Below are positions 61,730 to 64,000 of a stretch of 64,000 nt of DNA, piece after piece. Both the position numbers and the translations under genes were made by a program. Numbering within the stretch: the stretch's first letter is position 1; every line of letters starts with the position of its first letter. This DNA comes from UBA1723 sp045629285. Lineage in GTDB: Bacteria > Bacteroidota > Bacteroidia > Bacteroidales > Paludibacteraceae. Under the pieces are notes generated by a model. The model made no database searches. It was given only the letters and a program-made list of their open reading frames with translations, and was not told the DNA's origin. Where the stretch lies: contig JAZQQY010000017.1 in NCBI GenBank assembly GCA_045629285.1, forward strand, positions 28,218 through 92,217, in the 5' to 3' direction.

Positions 61730-64000
61730 CTATTTTACAACGTTGATTCTCTTCACTACCTCAGTAGCTGAAGTCTTAACTATTACTGCATAAGTACCAG
61801 CAGGTAGGTTAGAAACATTAACTGTAGACTCAGTTGAAACTACAACTGTACGTCCAAGCATGTCGATGATTCTTACCGACTCAAGGTCCTCAGCAAATAC
61901 GTTGATTGCATCACTTGCTGGGTTTGGAGCGATTACGATGCTGTTAGCCTCTACGTTCTCTACCTCAGTTGGGTTACCTGAAACTGTAACCTTAACAAGC
62001 TGACAATCCTTGAAATCATATACTACAGCGTCTTTGTCATACTTAACGCCATTGTACTCACCATTAGCAGTCTCCTCCTTAATGTTCTTTGGAGTCTCCT
62101 TCCAGATCTTGAATGATCCACACAAGTGAAGCATTGACAAGTAGTGAACTAGACCATCGTAGTAACGATAAGTTCCTGTTGCAAGACTTGCGTTCCATGC
62201 CTTTGTAAGGTTAGTCTTAACTGCACTTGCGTATGAAGGGTTGTTCAACAAACAGAAGCAAGCGACTGCATTTGCACCTGTCTCACCAAGAGTATACTCC
62301 TCTGTTCCGTTTGTACCGTCCCAGTTGAAACGTGCATGCTTGTAACCATCCTTCTCAAAGTGGTTGATGATTCTCTGAGCCATATCCTCCTGGTTCTTTG
62401 CGTCCTTTCCGAACAAGTAGTAGTCCATACCATAGTTCATAGCACAACGCATTGCATCGTACAAGTATCTGTCAGTACCACCGTTCCATGGGTTGTTAGG
62501 AGTACCGTCGAAGTTGTTGTAGTCTGAGAATAGACCAGATGTCTTGTTACAAGACTTAACCAAGTGTGCACGAGTATTAGTTGTTGCAGTAGCCCACTTG
62601 CTCTGGTTAGTTGTTGACCAACGAGAGAACAACTCTAGGAACGCTGGAAGATCGTATGAAGGATCTGAGAAATCAGAACAGTTGTATGGCTGGAATGTAA
62701 CGACCATCTGCTGCTCGTTGAACAATGAACCATTTCCGTTCTTCCACATTGACTTCAAGATATACTGAGCATCCTCCATGTAGCTAGGCTCATTCCAACG
62801 GTGTGCAGCGAACAACAATGCTGTCATGAAATACAACTCACCGTCAGGAGCACAATTCTGGTCTTTCTGCTGACCGTTTGAGCTACACTGCCATGCGAAG
62901 TAACCATCCCACTGGCCACCGCTTCTGTGCCACATGTGGTTCTTAGCCCACTTCCATAGTTTGTCGAACTCTGTCTTATGGTCTGTCTGAACACAGATCA
63001 TCATACCGTATGACATACCCTCTGAACGGACATCGTTGTTGTTGACATCCAAGATGTATGCCTCAGAACCCTGATCGTAGTATACCTTGCTATTGTTGTC
63101 ACCCTTGAAATAGTGATCCCATAGCTGATCCAACTTAGCCTGGATTTCAGCGTCTGTCTTACCTAGAACTGTCTTGAATGGAGAAGTGTAATCACCTGTG
63201 TAGAATGCACCAGAGTAATTAGTTGTCTCACACTCAGGTCCGAAGTACGCACCATTAGCGTCGAAGAATGTACCAGCAGCGATTGGTGAAGATGTGTTAC
63301 CACCTGTGTTACCACCTGTTGTTCCACCAGTTGTTCCACCTGTTGTTCCGCCTGTGCTACCGCTATTAGGATCCTTGATTGCATCCTTAGAGAATACCAA
63401 GTAATCAATATTAGTATAGTCGTTATCGAATGTTAGCTTAAGTGTGTGCTCACCCTTAGAAAGTGTGATCTTACCTGTTGCCAATGAGTATGTATCCCAG
63501 TCGCCAGCACCCTTACCTGTTAGTGAAGTTGCCTTCTTACCGTCAACATATAGAGAAATAGTTGGATCATCGTTACCGTTAGCCATGTAAGCGCCTACAT
63601 TGTACTCAGCTGCCTCCTCAACATTGATTGTATACTTCAACCACTCTGACGATGCTGTGTAACCTACTGCGTAATCATCGTTAGCCTTAACGATATCTAC
63701 ACCGTCCTTACGGTATGCCTCACCTTCATTCTTATCATCTGTATCTGAGTAACCGAATCCGTTACCACCCTTGTCATAGTCCTCACACTGAAGTTTACCA
63801 GGAATTGAGATTGCTCCCTTGTATGGCTCTTCCTTCTCTGTTGGCTGAGCTGGAGTAGAAGATCCACCACCATTAGCGTCACCTAACCACATCTTACCAT
63901 ACTTCATATCGAAGCTACCTGAACCTGCACCAACCTCGCAAAGGAACTTACAATCGTAAAGCTGACCTAGAGTAACGTGCTGAGCCCACTTTCTCATGTG
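61730..64000 (-). CDS. Multimodular xylanase: (probable GH11 end)-CBM6-GH8 with T9SS sorting domain, cut by window edge
   Basis: The frame is open at the right edge; about 756 residues are visible. Counting from the edge, the first 42 residues (HMRKWAQHVTLGQLYDCKFL, then EVGAGSGSFDMKYGKMWLGD) resemble the C-terminal end of a GH11 xylanase. A serine/proline linker is followed by a CBM6 domain (about 60-205; GKLQCEDYDKGGNG, SSEWLKYTINV, YTNIDYLVFSKD), then a threonine/glycine-rich linker with TGGTTGG repeats. The GH8 domain (about 240-640) has NDVRSEGMSYGMMICV with the acid glutamate and APDGELYFMTALLFAAHRW, close to exo-oligoxylanase (Rex) forms. The end is a T9SS domain (SIVIAPNPASDAINV, GTYAVIVKTS, final RINVVK). 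Endo- and exo-xylanase activities in one chain are inferred. Confidence 0.87.
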   Translation of the reverse strand, partial: HMRKWAQHVTLGQLYDCKFLCEVGAGSGSFDMKYGKMWLGDANGGGSSTPAQPTEKEEPYKGAISIPGKLQCEDYDKGGNGFGYSDTDDKNEGEAYRKDGVDIVKANDDYAVGYTASSEWLKYTINVEEAAEYNVGAYMANGNDDPTISLYVDGKKATSLTGKGAGDWDTYSLATGKITLSKGEHTLKLTFDNDYTNIDYLVFSKDAIKDPNSGSTGGTTGGTTGGTTGGNTGGNTSSPIAAGTFFDANGAYFGPECETTNYSGAFYTGDYTSPFKTVLGKTDAEIQAKLDQLWDHYFKGDNNSKVYYDQGSEAYILDVNNNDVRSEGMSYGMMICVQTDHKTEFDKLWKWAKNHMWHRSGGQWDGYFAWQCSSNGQQKDQNCAPDGELYFMTALLFAAHRWNEPSYMEDAQYILKSMWKNGNGSLFNEQQMVVTFQPYNCSDFSDPSYDLPAFLELFSRWSTTNQSKWATATTNTRAHLVKSCNKTSGLFSDYNNFDGTPNNPWNGGTDRYLYDAMRCAMNYGMDYYLFGKDAKNQEDMAQRIINHFEKDGYKHARFNWDGTNGTEEYTLGETGANAVACFCLLNNPSYASAVKTNLTKAWNASLATGTYRYYDGLVHYLSMLHLCGSFKIWKETPKNIKEETANGEYNGVKYDKDAVVYDFKDCQLVKVTVSGNPTEVENVEANSIVIAPNPASDAINVFAEDLESVRIIDMLGRTVVVSTESTVNVSNLPAGTYAVIVKTSATEVVKRINVVK

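Overview
The window looks like a chromosomal segment of a Bacteroidales-type Bacteroidota bacterium. Seen in sequence: AT-rich DNA, several promoters of the Bacteroidota form (TTTG, about 20 nt, TAnnTTTG), TonB-dependent receptors, lipoproteins with acidic residues after the lipidated cysteine, and type IX secretion (T9SS) C-terminal sorting domains on three large secreted proteins. The cellulase and xylanase genes suggest an anaerobic plant-fibre degrader. I do not name a genus.

Region 1 (1-20,110, minus strand) is one long cobalamin locus. It starts at a clear cobalamin riboswitch (19,918-20,096). Running leftward it encodes a TonB-dependent receptor, an exported CbiK-type chelatase lipoprotein, a substrate-binding lipoprotein, a PduO-type adenosyltransferase, a second TonB receptor, the fused corrin-ring enzymes CbiH-CbiC, CbiE-CbiT, CbiG-CbiF and CbiJ-CbiD, a BtuC-like permease, CbiA split into two coupled genes, CbiP, CobD, CbiB, a BtuD-like ATPase and a HAD phosphatase cut by the window edge. 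Uptake and anaerobic de novo synthesis are thus interleaved in one transcription unit, mostly with ATGA-type overlaps. CbiL and the lower-loop genes are not in the window.

Region 2 (20,190-24,400, minus) carries a T9SS-secreted legumain/C13-like protease cotranscribed with a tail-fibre-like protein, and an HXXEE membrane protein. Region 3 (24,490-25,265) is a compact unit of three tandem tiny hydrophobic ORFs with their own promoter and terminator. It is the best candidate for something undescribed.

Region 4 (25,450-42,400, plus) holds a zinc-less DksA-like protein, a secreted hypothetical, a clpS-clpA-aat operon (a complete bacterial N-degron route), a GH9 cellulase, a formylglycine-generating-enzyme-like plus WG-repeat pair with strongly biased codons, an HmuR/HmuY-like haem system, a DUF4954 protein and a DegT aminotransferase.

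Region 5 (42,411-50,660) is a metal-type RND efflux operon with a two-component system. It is bracketed by a 68-bp direct repeat made from the 3' end of the aminotransferase gene. Region 6 (50,823-55,409, minus) is a string of lineage-specific secreted proteins, a leucine-rich-repeat protein and gene remnants, including a RhuM-like fragment and a probable frameshift. Region 7 is groES-groEL (55,657-57,671, plus). It is followed on the minus strand by two T9SS cargo proteins: a 1,243-residue duplicated protein and a multimodular GH8 xylanase that runs off the right edge.

All calls come from reading the sequence and recognising family motifs; no database search was run.
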